DNA of 64,000 nt from Eucalyptus grandis (Eukaryota > Streptophyta > Magnoliopsida > Myrtales > Myrtaceae). The notes below the pieces were generated by a model. It worked only from the letters and a program-made list of their open reading frames with translations. It ran no database searches and was not told the DNA's origin. Below, piece after piece: positions 1 to 10,149 of the stretch (within the stretch, counting starts at the first letter, position 1; each line of letters starts with the position of its first letter). Position numbers and translations under genes: made by a program. Location of the stretch: assembly GCF_016545825.1 (NCBI RefSeq), contig NC_052622.1, positions 46,792,770 to 46,856,769 on the forward strand, read 5' to 3'.

Positions 1-573
1 AAAGACGGAGTCGAATCTTTGCTAATTCCGAACAAATGCCTTCTTGAAAGAAGATCTTGTAACCAGTATCACACAATTGGCTAATCTTGAGTAGATTGTA
101 GTTGAGTCCTTCCACTAGAGAGACATTGCTTATTGTGAGATTTCCAATTTTCGCAATTCCGAATCCCACAATACTTCCTTTGCTATTTCCTCCGAATGAA
201 ACTTTTCCACCATTCACTTTAATAAGCTTTATGAAACACTCGAGTCTCCTGTCATGTGTCTTGAGCATCCATTTGTCAAGATACCACTTTACCTTCTTTT
301 TGTGAGACCCGCATTCAAAAAGAGTCTCAAGCTTTCTTTGGTACCCAAATTTTCTTGGGTCCTTTCGTGTTAGTAGGATAAGCATTATTAGGCCATACTC
401 TCTTCACGAGGCTTCCAAACCATAGGACACTCTTTTTCAAAATGATCGATTACACTTAGAACACCTTAAAGCATTTCGACCTACGGGCTTTACAAAAACT
501 CTTTTGAAATGATTTTTATAAGCCTCTTTCGATGGTCTTTTCTTAATTCTTTCTTTTACTTTCGGAAAATCAA

Positions 574-762
574 TCAAAGGGATTGTTTCTTTGTCATACC
601 TAGACCCGACTTATTAAAGTAAGGTCTTTGGATTGAAAGAACTTTTTCAAGTTTTTCGGACCCTATTGAAAATTTCTTTGAAATATTTGATAAATCAGTT
701 TTTAAGAAAGCATTTTCTTTTGAAAGATTGTCTTCACTCTCTTTAAGAGTAGAAACATTCAA
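574..762 (-). pseudogene. Copia gag C-terminal coiled-coil fragment, element A
   Basis: A Lys/Glu/Leu-rich coiled-coil stretch (NVSTLKESEDNLSKEN) is followed by SIGSEKLEKVL and FNKSGLGM. The heptad-rich segment ending in a GLG motif is characteristic of SIRE-type gag C-termini. It matches 7479-7841 in element B. It is a fragment only, cut off by frame breaks on both sides. Confidence 0.7.
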
Positions 763-1153
763 GTCTAAATTTTTACCTTTTCTTCTAAAATGATTTCCTT
801 TTGTTTTAAAACTGAGTTTTCCTTTTTAAGTTCGGAAATCCTTTTAAGAGAAGTCTTAAGACTAAAACATAACTCATTAATATATTTAGAGACTTTTGAG
901 GGATTTTATAATTGCTTACCTCAAATTCACTGTCGAGTCGATCCAGAGTCCGAGTCCGATTGCGCCATTAGACACGGGTTGGCATATTCCTCATCACTCT
1001 CTTCACACTCGTATCGCTCCTGGGTTTCGGCTTTAAGAGCTTTTCGAAATTTCTCAGCTTTTCCTCTTTTCTTTTTGAAGAGGACAGTTAGATTACGATG
1101 TGTCCTTCTTTTTACATTCGAAGCAAACTACTTCTTTGTTTGGTTCCTCATCA

Positions 1154-1980
1154 TCAACGTACTTGGTCCGCTGTCTCGAGAACTTTGTTTCTTTGGGATA
1201 AACCTTCGCCTTTTCTATTCGGTTTTCTGAATCTTCTTATCATGAGGGCGAGCTCCTCATCATTCATATCATCTTCGAGAATCTGCATCATCGTAATCAT
1301 CATTTGATTTCGGTGCAATAGATTTCTTACCTCTTGGATCTTCGTCTTCATTAATTCGTTCCACTTCGTAAGATCGAAGAGTTCCAATCGGCCCGTCTGA
1401 GATAATGGCATGATTCTTTGCGTCTCTCTTATTGAAGTCTTTATATGATTCCAATCCTTGGAGAGTCCACGTAGAAGCTTGTTCACCTTCATGGGATCAG
1501 AAATTTTTTGTCCTTGGTTCTCAAGACCATTGACAATATCGTAAACGACTAAACATGTCGGTTATAGATTCTCCTGGTTTCATTTTGAAGGATTCATATT
1601 GACCAAGAAGAATGTTAATTCGGTCTCCTTCACTCGTCGTGTTCCTTCATAAGTGATATGTAACTGTCCCGGACTTCTTTTGCTGTGACACAAGAAGATA
1701 TTCTGTTATATTCAGTTGGTGACAAAGCACAATATAAAGAATAAATTGCTTTAGCATCAAGTGCTTGTCTCTTGTTTATTTCTTCTTGAGACATTCCGCT
1801 GGTTTCAACGGTTTCTTTTCCTCTTTCAGTGTTTGATGCAGCAGCAATAGTGATTCCTTTTTCCACTACGTCCCATTCCAGAGGATCCTTTGATCGTAGG
1901 AAAGCTTTCATCTTGTTCTTCCAGATGTTGTAATCCTTTCCATCGAAGTAGGGAGGTCTGGTATTGCTTTGCCCCTCCAT
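1154..1980 (-). pseudogene. Copia gag fragment, element A (N-terminal and middle gag)
   Basis: The minus-strand frame from 1980 begins with a gag N-terminus containing RPPYFDGKDYNIWKNKMKAF, a pattern typical of plant Copia gag (DUF4219/UBN2 type). It continues through ALSPTEYN and a second piece, 1492-1154, with LLRGLSKDWNHIKTSI. The frame is broken between about 1630 and 1492, and again after about 1400. The CCHC zinc knuckle that follows, near 1095-1135, is damaged: the equivalent in element B is intact, while here an in-frame stop falls inside it. Gag would normally package element RNA in virus-like particles; this copy cannot be translated as written. Confidence 0.8.
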
Positions 1981-2052
1981 CGGCCAGTGCTAGCATACTA
2001 GCCATGGATCTTTTACTACGAAGTAAAACACTTCAAACAAAGTAAGAACACA

Positions 2053-2064
2053 GGCTCGATACCA
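2053..2064 (-). other. Primer-binding site of element A (damaged)
   Basis: The plus strand reads GGCTCGATACCA; element B has GGCTCTGATACCA in the same place. The complement, TGGTATCAGAGC, is the standard plant Copia primer-binding site for initiator tRNA-Met. Element A lacks one T (CTG reads CG). It lies two bases from the LTR edge at 2067. Confidence 0.8.
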
Positions 2065-2066
2065 AT

Positions 2067-2989
2067 TGAGATAGCTAGTACGAGTACCTAGAGGGGGTGA
2101 ATAGGTATACACAAAAATTTCTCGATGTTTGCACGATACTTAAACAATTAGAGACTTTGCAATGATTGAAAATTCAATCGCAAGACCGAGTAAGGGAAAG
2201 AGAGAATTGAACACTCGGTTTATAGTGGTTCGGCTTGATTCAAGCCTACGTCCATTCTTTCGCGCGACAGCCGATTGGCTGGATTCCACTATGATCAAAG
2301 AGATGTTACGGTGTTGATCTTCCTTGATTTCTAGGTGTAGATGATCTACCACACTTGCTCAAGGCGTCACCAAGTATAAACACTCTCGTATACAATTTCG
2401 CTCGTCTCAACTAACAATCAAAGGATCTTCGGACTCGGAATTTTTCTATCGATCACACACTTAAAACAACTAGAACGTCTTCCCTTTATACTCCTTCATG
2501 CCATCATAGCCGTTGGCACTTACCAAAGGAATTCCTCCAATCTACCCGTTGGACGGAATCAATCAAGAAGATCATCCGAGCTATATAAGGAATCGATGAT
2601 AGCCCATCAATCTGTTTCGCCCATACAATCGGGATCTCGGTTTCCAAGAATAGAATAATCCAAGATTATTTAAATCGACCATCGGATCTTCAATCGTTCT
2701 TAGATAAGATATAAAGAATCCGAAATGATTATCCAACCAAAGAATCTATCCCGGAGGATAGGATCAAATCCTCAATCATAAACCTCGACTTTGGATTTCC
2801 TTCAACACTGGATTAGAAAGACGTCGGTGAGAATAACTTTGAGTCTTGAGTCTTGAGTCTTGAGTCTTGAGTCTTGAGATAACGAGTCTTGAGACTATAA
2901 AATCTTGAGACTTTAACTATCGATATCCAGACTTAGGCGATAGAAATGTTTTGTCGGCTTCAAAATATTCTGGAAAGATTTCTCCAACA
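2067..2989 (-). repeat. LTR of element A (5' LTR on the minus strand), 923 bp
   Basis: Plus strand TGAG...CCAACA; on the minus strand it starts TGTTGGAGAAATC and ends just before the primer-binding site. It is homologous along its length to 9100-9981, and the similarity stops sharply at CCAACA in both copies. The neighbouring base is the primer-binding side on the left. On the right is an open frame of element B with no polypurine tract, so this LTR is best read as the 5' LTR of a separate element inserted into B. It contains a 7 bp tandem repeat at 2841-2878. Confidence 0.88.
2841..2878. repeat. 7 bp tandem repeat GAGTCTT, 5 units, inside LTR
   Basis: GAGTCTT occurs five times in a row plus GAG. 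The same place in the other LTR (9862-9885) has three units, so the two LTRs differ by copy number here. Confidence 0.9.
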
Positions 2990-3767
2990 GATAGCGTCCT
3001 CGTTCAACTCCAACTATATCAGCCAACATATTCACATCTACCAAGTAGACTTGGTCTCGTACACTAAATGATATTCTATTCGCATCCAGAAAGCTAAGAT
3101 TTGAATAGAAATAAGCGGTCAGATGAGCATACCCGTTCGTAGAGTCAGAGCAAAAATTCTCAAGTTGAAACAAATTCAACTTTTCTCTTAAGTTTATGTT
3201 GATGGCGTCCAGGAAGTCAAAATCGACACTTCTAGGGTTTATCACCCCTCTTTTCAACAGCACAGGAATACACTTTTTCTTGATCCTTGGATTTGAACAA
3301 ATCTATCCGATTTCCTTTCACCTTTGCTGCCACTCCCATTTTCGGTTGAAATTCAAGGAACATTCTGTCATCATCGTTCCCTTCAATTAAATTTTGTCCG
3401 GCATACGAGGATCACTTGGAATGTTCGCAAGTGCTTCCTCTCGCTTTTCCTTTCGGGGCAATTCCCCATTCCTCCATTTTCTTGAGAAAAGATACTCATT
3501 CCCATAATTTTTGTCCTTAAGGAATTCATCTATATAATTCAATGGAGTACCTGTGCTTTTCAACGCACGATAAAGTTTATACAAAAAGGAGGGCTTTTGA
3601 ACTCTTACTGGGTCGGCATCCTCGATTATCTCTTCTTCCAGAAAATGACTTTCACCTTGTGGGGCAGGAGGTGTCGAATGACGTGGATGAGAGCGAATCG
3701 GACTTTGTCGCTGACTTGCTAAGTCTTCTTCCTCAGTGAGATCGAAGTGAGTCGGTCCCTTCTCCAT
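2990..3767 (-). pseudogene. Extra ORF downstream of pol (env-position ORF), truncated by LTR
   Basis: Two open stretches on the minus strand, 3767-3387 (Pro/Ser/Glu-rich, starting MEKGPTHFDLTEEED) and 3263-2990 (KRGVINPRSVDFDFLD ... AHLTAYFYSNLSF ... VRDQVYLVD), form one ORF broken between them. The second stretch resembles the putative plant transposon protein domain found in the third ORF of several plant retroelements (roughly PF20167); this match is from memory. The position is that of the so-called env-like ORF of SIRE elements. I see no clear signal peptide or fusion features, so an envelope role is not supported. The reading frame continues past 2989 into the LTR of A, which fits interruption of the ORF by insertion. 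Confidence 0.55.
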
Positions 3768-4269
3768 TCTTTGTGGTCCCCTTTGCGATTCTTGATGATT
3801 TCCTCGAAGAAGACATCTTTCTTTGTCGATTGGAAGATTCCTTCACTTGCTTTCCCAAGTAAAATGACCACTTTCTCGATAACGAACAAGCAGTAGAAAC
3901 AGTATCGGGAGGAGAGTACCTTTTAGGGTTTTGAAGATTGGGAAGAGAAAAACTGTATATATATATAACTCAATTTTGAAAAGGGAAGTTCAATCAGTGC
4001 AAGGAAAGTGAACGATCACTTCTTTTCAAAATCAATAACTGCCAAAATTATTCTTAAAAAAAATCTTCAAATTTCATTCGGATTATAGAATATCTGAATA
4101 AAAGATCGTACCTTTTCGAGTTAAAATAACTAAATGAAAATTCGTACCTCTTAGATGAAATACAACTTACGTCTATAGCCACGAATGTCCGAGTCTCGAG
4201 GATTTAAAGTCCGAAAGATTAGAGTCTTAGAGTTGGTGAGTCTCTAGACTTTAACTTCTTCAAGCTTCA

Positions 4270-4690
4270 AAATGTTGAGTCTTGAACGGATAAAGTCGAA
4301 TTGATTTTTCTCCAAAGACTTTGTGAATATATCCGCTAGTTGACTCTTTGAATCAACAAATTTAATCGAGATTTCTCCATTTTGAATATGATCTCTAATA
4401 AAGTGATATCGAATCTCAATATGCTTTGCTCTTGAATGAAGGATTGGATTTTTGGTGAGATTGATCGCACTGGTGTTGTCACATCTGATTTCTGTGCATG
4501 AGTCTTCAATCCCAAAGTCTTGTAGCTGTTGTTTTATCCATAGAATTTGTGAACAGCAGCTTCCAAGAGCTACATACTCGCTTCGTTGTAGAAAGAGCTA
4601 CGGTGCTTTGCTTCCTCGAAAACCAAGACACCGTTCTGTTTCCAAGTAGTTGACAAGTTCCGGAGGTGCTTTTTCTATCGACTCGCAACC
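4270..4690 (-). pseudogene. Copia RNase H domain, element B
   Basis: The minus-strand frame reads DRKSTSGTCQLLGN and VSWFSRKQSTVALST. It then breaks in what should be the conserved glutamate-containing segment, and resumes in another frame through a region encoding the typical LADIFTKSL. RNase H removes template RNA during reverse transcription. Two single-base losses at 4579-4580 and 4584-4585 explain the break: both are places where CAG or CTG is expected and CG is written. Confidence 0.8.
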
Positions 4691-4855
4691 GGCCAGATCT
4701 CGCATCTCGAGTATCCTAGAAGATTAAAGTCTCCCTTCTTGGGATACCAGAGACCGATGCTTGAAGATGAGGCAACGTATTTGATAACACGTTTTACAAA
4801 GACCGAGATGGGATTCTCTCGGGATCCGATTGAAACCTAGCACAAATGTAAACAC

Positions 4856-5432
4856 TCAACAAAATATCAGGTCTAGAAGCGCAGTAAGATAAAGAAGTGA
4901 ACCGATCATGCTCCCGTACAGCTTTTGATCTACTTTCTTCCCTTCTTCATCCTTGTCTATCTTCTGAGAACATGACATTGGTATGTCGGTCTTTTTACAC
5001 TTTACCAATCCAAACCTTTTGACAAGATCATTCGCATATTTTTCTTGATGGATAAAAGTTCCTTCCTTCATTTGTTTCACTTGAAGTCCAAGAAAGAATG
5101 TTAACTCTCCCATCATACTCATTTCAAACTCATCCTACATGGACTTAGAAAATTTCTTGCATAGACTTTCATTAGATGATCCAAAAAATAATATCGTCCA
5201 CATATATTTGAACAAGTAAAAAGCTTTTGCTTTCCTTTTTGATAAACAATGTAGTATCTACTTTACCTTTGACAAAACCATTCTGTAATAAGAACTTACT
5301 TAGTCTGTCGTACCAAGCTCGAGGTGCTTGCTTTAAACCATACAATGCCTTTTTTTCAAGACGAGTCCGGCTTCTTTGGGTCTTCAAACCCAGGTGGTTG
5401 TTCCACATAAACTTCCTCATGGATGAATCCAT
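4856..5432 (-). pseudogene. Copia reverse transcriptase fragments, element B
   Basis: The stretch 5432-5172 carries [20 protein letters not shown] and the catalytic YVDD box (QIYVDDIIF), both diagnostic of Copia reverse transcriptase. The stretch 5122-4856 carries GELTFFLGLQVKQ and the LYGSMIGSLLYLT motif. The two are separated by a frameshift just after YVDD, at a six-A run on the plus strand (5183-5188), where the expected frame needs one base fewer. The domain makes cDNA from element RNA. It is not translatable as written. Confidence 0.88.
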
Positions 5433-5679
5433 TTAGGAATGCACTTTTGACGTCCATTTGGAATAACCTAAAATTTTTATAACAAGCAAACGCAAGTAAT
5501 AGACGAATAGCTTCTAACCTTGCTTCGGAGCGTAAGTCTCATCATAGTCTATTCCTTCTTCTTGCGTATATCCTTTGGCCACGAGTCTTGCTTTGTTTCG
5601 TACGACTTTTCCTTCTTCATTCATCTTGTTCCCGAATACCCATTTGGTTCTAATAATGTTTTACCTTTTGGTTTAGATG

Positions 5680-6273
5680 TCAATTCCCGGACATCATTGA
5701 TGTTGAATTGTCGAGTTCTTCTTGCATAGCCTCGATCCAACTTTCATCGATAAAGCTTCTTCTATGCTTTTGGTTCGATTTCAGAAATAAGAGCCACAGC
5801 ACTAGATTCTTCACGCCTTTTGATCTGGTGCGGATTCCTTCATTGATTTCACCAATAATGAGATCTTTAGGATGACTGGATTTATGCTTCCGATTCTTGG
5901 TTGATCCGCCCGGTTGATGATCTCTTTCTTTATTTGAATCTTCATGAGATTCTTGATGTTGGATTTTTAAACCGAGATGCTTCTTGAGTTGTAAGCGATG
6001 GAGGGTGCGGAGTAGGTTCGATTCTTCATGCTGAATCGGGCTGGATTCATCTTGCATTGAGTCTTGGAATTTAACATTCGTTGATTCCTCCACCGACCGG
6101 CTTTTCTTGTTATAGACTCTCGTAGGCTTTGCTTGATATAGAATATCCAAGGAAGATGCCTTCATCGATCTTTCTTCAAACTTACCAACTCGATCATTTG
6201 CATTTTTCAAAACAAAGCATTTGCAACCAAACACATGAAAGTATGAAACAATAGGCTTTTTACCTTTGAACAA
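5680..6273 (-). pseudogene. Integrase C-terminus and linker to reverse transcriptase, element B
   Basis: The minus-strand frame starts FKGKKPIVSYFHVFGCKCFV, the conserved end of the Copia integrase. It is followed by a variable Ser/Lys/His-rich linker ending at ESWIEAMQEELDN, which is the typical start of the reverse transcriptase domain. The length fits intact Copia elements. Confidence 0.8.
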
Positions 6274-6295
6274 TTCATAGGGGTTTTCTCTAAAA

Positions 6296-6960
6296 TAGGT
6301 CTTAAAAAGACTCTATTTATAATATAGCATCTTTGTTGAGACAAGCTTCGGCCCAAAATCGTGAAGAAATTTTGCTTTCAATTAAAAGTGTTCTAGCCAT
6401 TTCTTGAAGAGATCTATTCTTTCTTTCCACAACTCCATTTTGCTGGACATTTTGCTCTGGAGTATATGGAGAGGAAAACATATGATTAAAACCAGATTTA
6501 TCACAAAATTTCGTAAAATCTTGATTTTCAAATTCACTTCCATGATCTGTTCTTATGCTTGAGATTGCACATCCTTTTTCATTTTGAACCTTTTTAGCAA
6601 ATTTTTCAAAATACGAAAAGGTTTCGACTTACTTGCAATGAAATATACCCAAGTAAAGCGGGAGTAATCATCCACAATTACTAGGCAATATTTCTTACCT
6701 CCAATGCTCGGGTTCGGTTGGTCCGAAGAGATCCATATGAAGCAAATCGTAGTACATGATTAGTAGAAACATGGTTTATTTGCTTAAATGAATTTCTTAC
6801 TGCTTTCCCAAAATGCATGGAGTGCATGAATCAGACTTTTGGTATGGCAATTTAGGTAGACCTCGAACAAGCTTCTTTGATGAGATTTTGGCTAATTGTT
6901 TCATGTTGACATGGCCAAGCTTTTCGTGCCATAAGACTGCTTCATCTTGAATTGAGATTA
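6296..6960 (-). pseudogene. Copia integrase: HHCC zinc finger and catalytic core, element B
   Basis: Reading 6960 to 6800 on the minus strand gives WHEKLGHVN ... CTPCILGKQ, the GAG-pre-integrase HHCC zinc finger with both His and both Cys present. Reading 6560 to 6300 gives RTDHGSEF, SSPYTPEQN and NGVVERKNR, the catalytic core including the second Asp and the Glu of the D,D-35-E triad. A stop follows near 6310. Integrase inserts the cDNA into the host chromosome. Confidence 0.82.
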
Positions 6961-7045
6961 GGCACTTTGTGCTTCATTTGGTTTTACATCAAGGAGGTAG
7001 ATATTTCCATGCCTTCGACCCATGAAAGACTAAGTTGAGTCTTTG

Positions 7046-7467
7046 CTAATTCCAGAACATGTGCCTTCTTGAAAGGAGATCTTGAAACCAAGTATCACAC
7101 AATTGGCTAATACTTAGAAGATTGTAGTTGAGTCCTTCCACTAGAGAGACATTGCTTATTGTGAGATTTCCAATTTTCACAGTTCCAAATCCCACAATGC
7201 TTCCTTTGCTGTTTCCTCCAAATGAAACTTTTCCACCATTCACTTGAACAAGCTTTATGAAGCAATTTGAGTCTCTGTCATGTGTCTTGAACATCCATTT
7301 GTCAAGATACCACTTAACTTTCTTTTTGACAGAGACCCGCATTCAAAGAGAGTCTCAAGCTTTCTTTGGTACCCAAATTTTCTTGGGTCCTTTGGCGTTA
7401 GTAGAATAAGCATTACTAGGCCATACTTTCTTAACAGGCTTCCAAACCATAGGACACTCTTTTTCAA
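7046..7467 (-). pseudogene. Copia aspartic protease region, element B (frameshifted)
   Basis: One frame reads KWYLDKW and an overlapping frame reads NGCSRHMTE. Together these are the two halves of the conserved DSGCSRHMT box of Copia proteases, split by a frameshift around 7305-7320. Downstream LVEGLNYNLLSISQLCD is the usual bridge to the integrase. The active-site DSG cannot be read in one frame here. Confidence 0.78.
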
Positions 7468-7478
7468 AATGATCCCGA

Positions 7479-9037
7479 TTACACTTTGAACACCTTAAAG
7501 CACTTCGACCTACGAGACTTTACAAAGACTTTCTTGAAATGATTTTTGTAAGCCTCTTTTGACAGTCTTTTCTTAATTCTTTCTTTTACTTTTGGAAAAT
7601 CAATTAAAGGAATTGTTTCTGCTGTCATACCCAAACCAGACTTATTAAAGTAAGGTCTTTGGTGAAAGAACTTTTTCAAGTTTTCAGACCCTATTGAAAA
7701 TTTCTTTGAAATATTTGATAAGTCAGTTTTTAAGAAAACATTTTCTTTTGAAAGTTTATCTTCATTCTCCTTAAGAGTAGAAACATTCAAGTCTAAACTT
7801 TTCACTTTTTCTTTTAAAATATTTTCCTTTTGTTTTAACACTGAGTTTTCCTTTTTAAGTTCGGAAATCCTTTTTAGAGAAGTCTTAAGACTAAGACATA
7901 ATTCATCAATGTATTTAGAGACTTTGACAGGGATTTTATAATCACTTACCTCAAATTCACCGTCGAGTCGATCCAGAATCCGAGTCCGATTGTGCCATTA
8001 GACACGGGTTGGCATATTCCTCATCACTTTCTTCACACTCTGTATCGCTCCAAGTTTGGCTTTGAGAGCTTTTCGAGACTTTTCAGCTTTTCCTCTTTTC
8101 TTCTTCAGAGAGGACAATTTGGTCCGATGTGTCCCTTTTTCTTACATTCAAAGCAAACTACATCTTTGTTTGGTTCCTCATTATCAACAAACTTGGTTTG
8201 CTGTTTCAAGACTTTGTTTCCTCGAGTTGAACCTTCTTCCTTTTCTATTCAGCTTTCCGAACCTTCTAATCATAAGTGCAAGCTCCTCATCGTCCGATCT
8301 TCTTCAGAGTCGTATCATCAGAATCATCGTTAGATTTTAATGCAATGGATTTCTTACCTCTTGGATCTTCGTCTTCATTAATTCGTTCCACTTCATAAGA
8401 CTGAAGAGTTCCAATCAACTCGTCTACAGATAATGGCATAATTCTTTGCGTCTCTCTTATTGAAGTCTTTATATGATTCCAATCCTTAGAGAGTCCACGC
8501 AGTAGCTTGTTCACCTTCATAGGATCAGAAATTTTCTGTCCTTGATTCTCAAGACCATTAACAATATCGTAAAACGGCTAAACATGTCGTTATAGATTCT
8601 CCTTGTTTCATTTTGAAGGCTTCATATTGACCAAGGAGAATGTTAATTCGGGTCTCCTTCACTCGGTCTGTCCCTTCATAAGTGATATGTAATCTATCCG
8701 AGACTTCTTTTGTTGTATCACAAGAAGATATTCATTATATTCGGTTGGTGATAAAGCACAATATAAAGAGTAAATTGCTTTTGCATCGAGTGCTTGTCTC
8801 TTGTTTATCTCTTCTTGAGACATTCCATTTGGTTTCAACAGTTTCTTTCCCTCTTTCGGATGCTGATGCAGCGGAGGAGTAATTCCTCTTTCCACCACAT
8901 CCCATTCCGAGAGGATCCTTTGATCGTAGAAAAGCTTTCATCTTGTTTTTCCAGATGTTGTAATCATTTCCATCAAAGTAGGGTGGTCTGGTATTGCTTT
9001 GCCCTTCCACCAGCCCTAGTGCTAGCATACTAGCCAT
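7479..9037 (-). pseudogene. Copia gag, element B (frameshifted, zinc knuckle intact)
   Basis: Segments in order: 9037-8900 (NTRPPYFDGNDYNIWKNKMK), 8898-8659 (MSQEEINKRQALDAKAIYSL), 8520-8287 (LLRGLSKDWNHIKTSIRETQ), a CCHC knuckle at 8155-8114, and a coiled coil with the GLG end at 7841-7479. The knuckle reads C-F-E-C-KKKG-H-IGPN-C, a perfect CX2CX4HX4C. Several frameshifts separate the pieces. Gag binds element RNA and forms particles. Confidence 0.82.
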
Positions 9038-9085
9038 GGATCTTTTACTCTGAAGTAAAACACTTCAAATAAAGTAAGAACACAG

Positions 9086-9097
9086 GCTCTGATACCA
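9086..9097 (-). other. Primer-binding site of element B
   Basis: The plus strand reads GCTCTGATACCA; the complement, TGGTATCAGAGC, is the canonical initiator tRNA-Met primer site of plant Copia elements. It is intact and two bases from the LTR edge at 9100. Confidence 0.92.
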
Positions 9098-9099
9098 AT

Positions 9100-9981
9100 T
9101 GATAATGCTAGTACGAGTACCTAGAGGGGGGTGAATAGGTTTATAAAAATTTTCTTGAAGATTGCACAATACTTAGACAGATGAAGGATTAAAAAGATCA
9201 ATCGTAAGGGCGAGTAAGGGAAAGAGAGAATTAAACACGAGATTTATAGTGGTTCGGCTTGATTCAAGCCTACATCCACTCTTCGCACCGACAGCCGATT
9301 GGCTGGATTCCACTATGAACAAAGAGATGTTACGGTGTTGATCTTCCTTGATTTCTCGATGTAGATGATCTACTACACTCGCTCAAGGTATCACCAAGTA
9401 TAAACACTCTCTGTGTATACAATTTCGCTCGAACCGTATCGACTAACAATCAAGGTTCTTCAGACTACGGAATTTTTCTATCGATCACACACTTAAAACA
9501 ACTAGAACGTCTTCCTTTTATACTCCTTTATGCCATCATAGCCGTTGGCACTTACCAAAGGAATTCCTCCAATCTACCCGTTGGACGGAATCAATTAAGA
9601 AGATCATCGAGCTATTTAAGGAATCTCGATGATAGCCCATCAATCCCGTTCGCCCATACAATCGGGATTTTGGTTTCCAAGAAAGAATGTTTCGTCGAAC
9701 ATTGGATCTTCAATTGATCTTAGATAAGAATCAAAGAATCCGAAATGATTATCCAACCAAGGGATCTTTTCCAGAGGATAGGATCAAATCCTCAACCATA
9801 TACTTCAGTTTTGGATATCCTTCGTCACTGGATTAGAAAGACTGTCAGTGAGAATAATCTTGAGTCTTGAGTCTTGAGTCTTGAGATTACAAAGTCTTGA
9901 AACTTTAACTATCGATATCCAGACTAAACTGATAGAAACGTTTTGTCAGCTTCAAAATATTCTGGAAAGATTTCTCCAACA
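9100..9981 (-). repeat. 5' LTR of element B, 882 bp
   Basis: Plus strand TGATAATGCTAG...TCTCCAACA, adjacent to the primer-binding site at 9086-9097. It is homologous to 2067-2989 with many small differences. Immediately to its right, at 9982, the sequence changes to plus-strand Copia pol coding sequence, so this LTR edge marks the insertion point of element B in an older element. The expected 5 bp target duplication starts ATTGG (9982-9986); its partner would lie left of the window. Confidence 0.9.
9862..9885. repeat. 7 bp tandem repeat GAGTCTT, 3 units, inside LTR
   Basis: Three GAGTCTT units plus GAG, against five units in the LTR of element A. Confidence 0.88.
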
Positions 9982-9983
9982 AT

Positions 9984-10133
9984 TGGATCCGAGAAAATTT
10001 AGAAGAGAAGTTATTCCTACTTGAGAAAGTTCATACCGACAACAATAAATCCGACATGATGACCAAGGCATTGCCCGTGATGAAGCTTGATGCTTGTAGA
10101 AGAAAAGCGGGCATGACGAATCTTCCCACATGA
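9984..10133 (+). pseudogene. C-terminal end of Copia pol (RNase H tail), element C
   Basis: An open frame of 49 codons beginning WIRENLEEKL and containing VHTDNNKSDMMTKALP and ACRRKAGM ends in TGA at 10131-10133. The HTDxNxxDMxTK block followed by CRxxAGM is the standard C-terminus of Copia polyproteins. It is on the opposite strand to elements A and B and starts abruptly where the LTR of B ends, so the rest of pol was displaced by insertion. Confidence 0.85.
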
Positions 10134-10147
10134 GGTGGAGGGGGAGA
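10132..10147 (+). other. Polypurine tract of element C
   Basis: GAGGTGGAGGGGGAGA directly after the pol stop codon and just before the 3' LTR. This is the plus-strand primer of the older Copia element. Confidence 0.85.
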
Positions 10148-10149
10148 TT

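Larger units (their letters stand above)
1..2066 (-). mobile_element. SIRE/Maximus-type Copia element A, 5' part of interior (runs off window)
   Basis: This interior lies directly downstream, on the minus strand, of the LTR at 2067-2989. It matches 7024-9099 of element B nearly base for base, at an offset of about 7.03 kb. In minus-strand order it holds the primer-binding site, gag, and the start of the protease/pre-integrase region; the rest lies beyond base 1. Frames are interrupted many times. Gag of the coiled-coil type ending in a GLG motif is typical of the SIRE/Maximus Copia lineage. The lineage call rests on gag style plus the extra ORF downstream of pol in element B. Confidence 0.85.
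2990..9099 (-). mobile_element. SIRE/Maximus-type Copia element B, interior
   Basis: Minus-strand order from 9099 down: primer-binding site, gag, protease, integrase, reverse transcriptase, RNase H, then an extra ORF after pol. Integrase before reverse transcriptase makes it Copia (Ty1 superfamily). An extra (env-position) ORF downstream of RNase H together with coiled-coil gag points to the SIRE/Maximus lineage. Frames are interrupted repeatedly, though many breaks sit at suspicious CTG/CAG sites. The 3' end stops at 2989/2990 against the LTR of element A with no polypurine tract, so the 3' LTR of B is probably outside the window. Confidence 0.85.

Noticed and set aside
2067..2989. Reading this LTR as the 3' LTR of element B (one complete element from 2067 to 9981)
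   Set aside because: No polypurine tract precedes it; instead an open frame of B runs straight into it, and a primer site plus gag of a second element follow on the other side.
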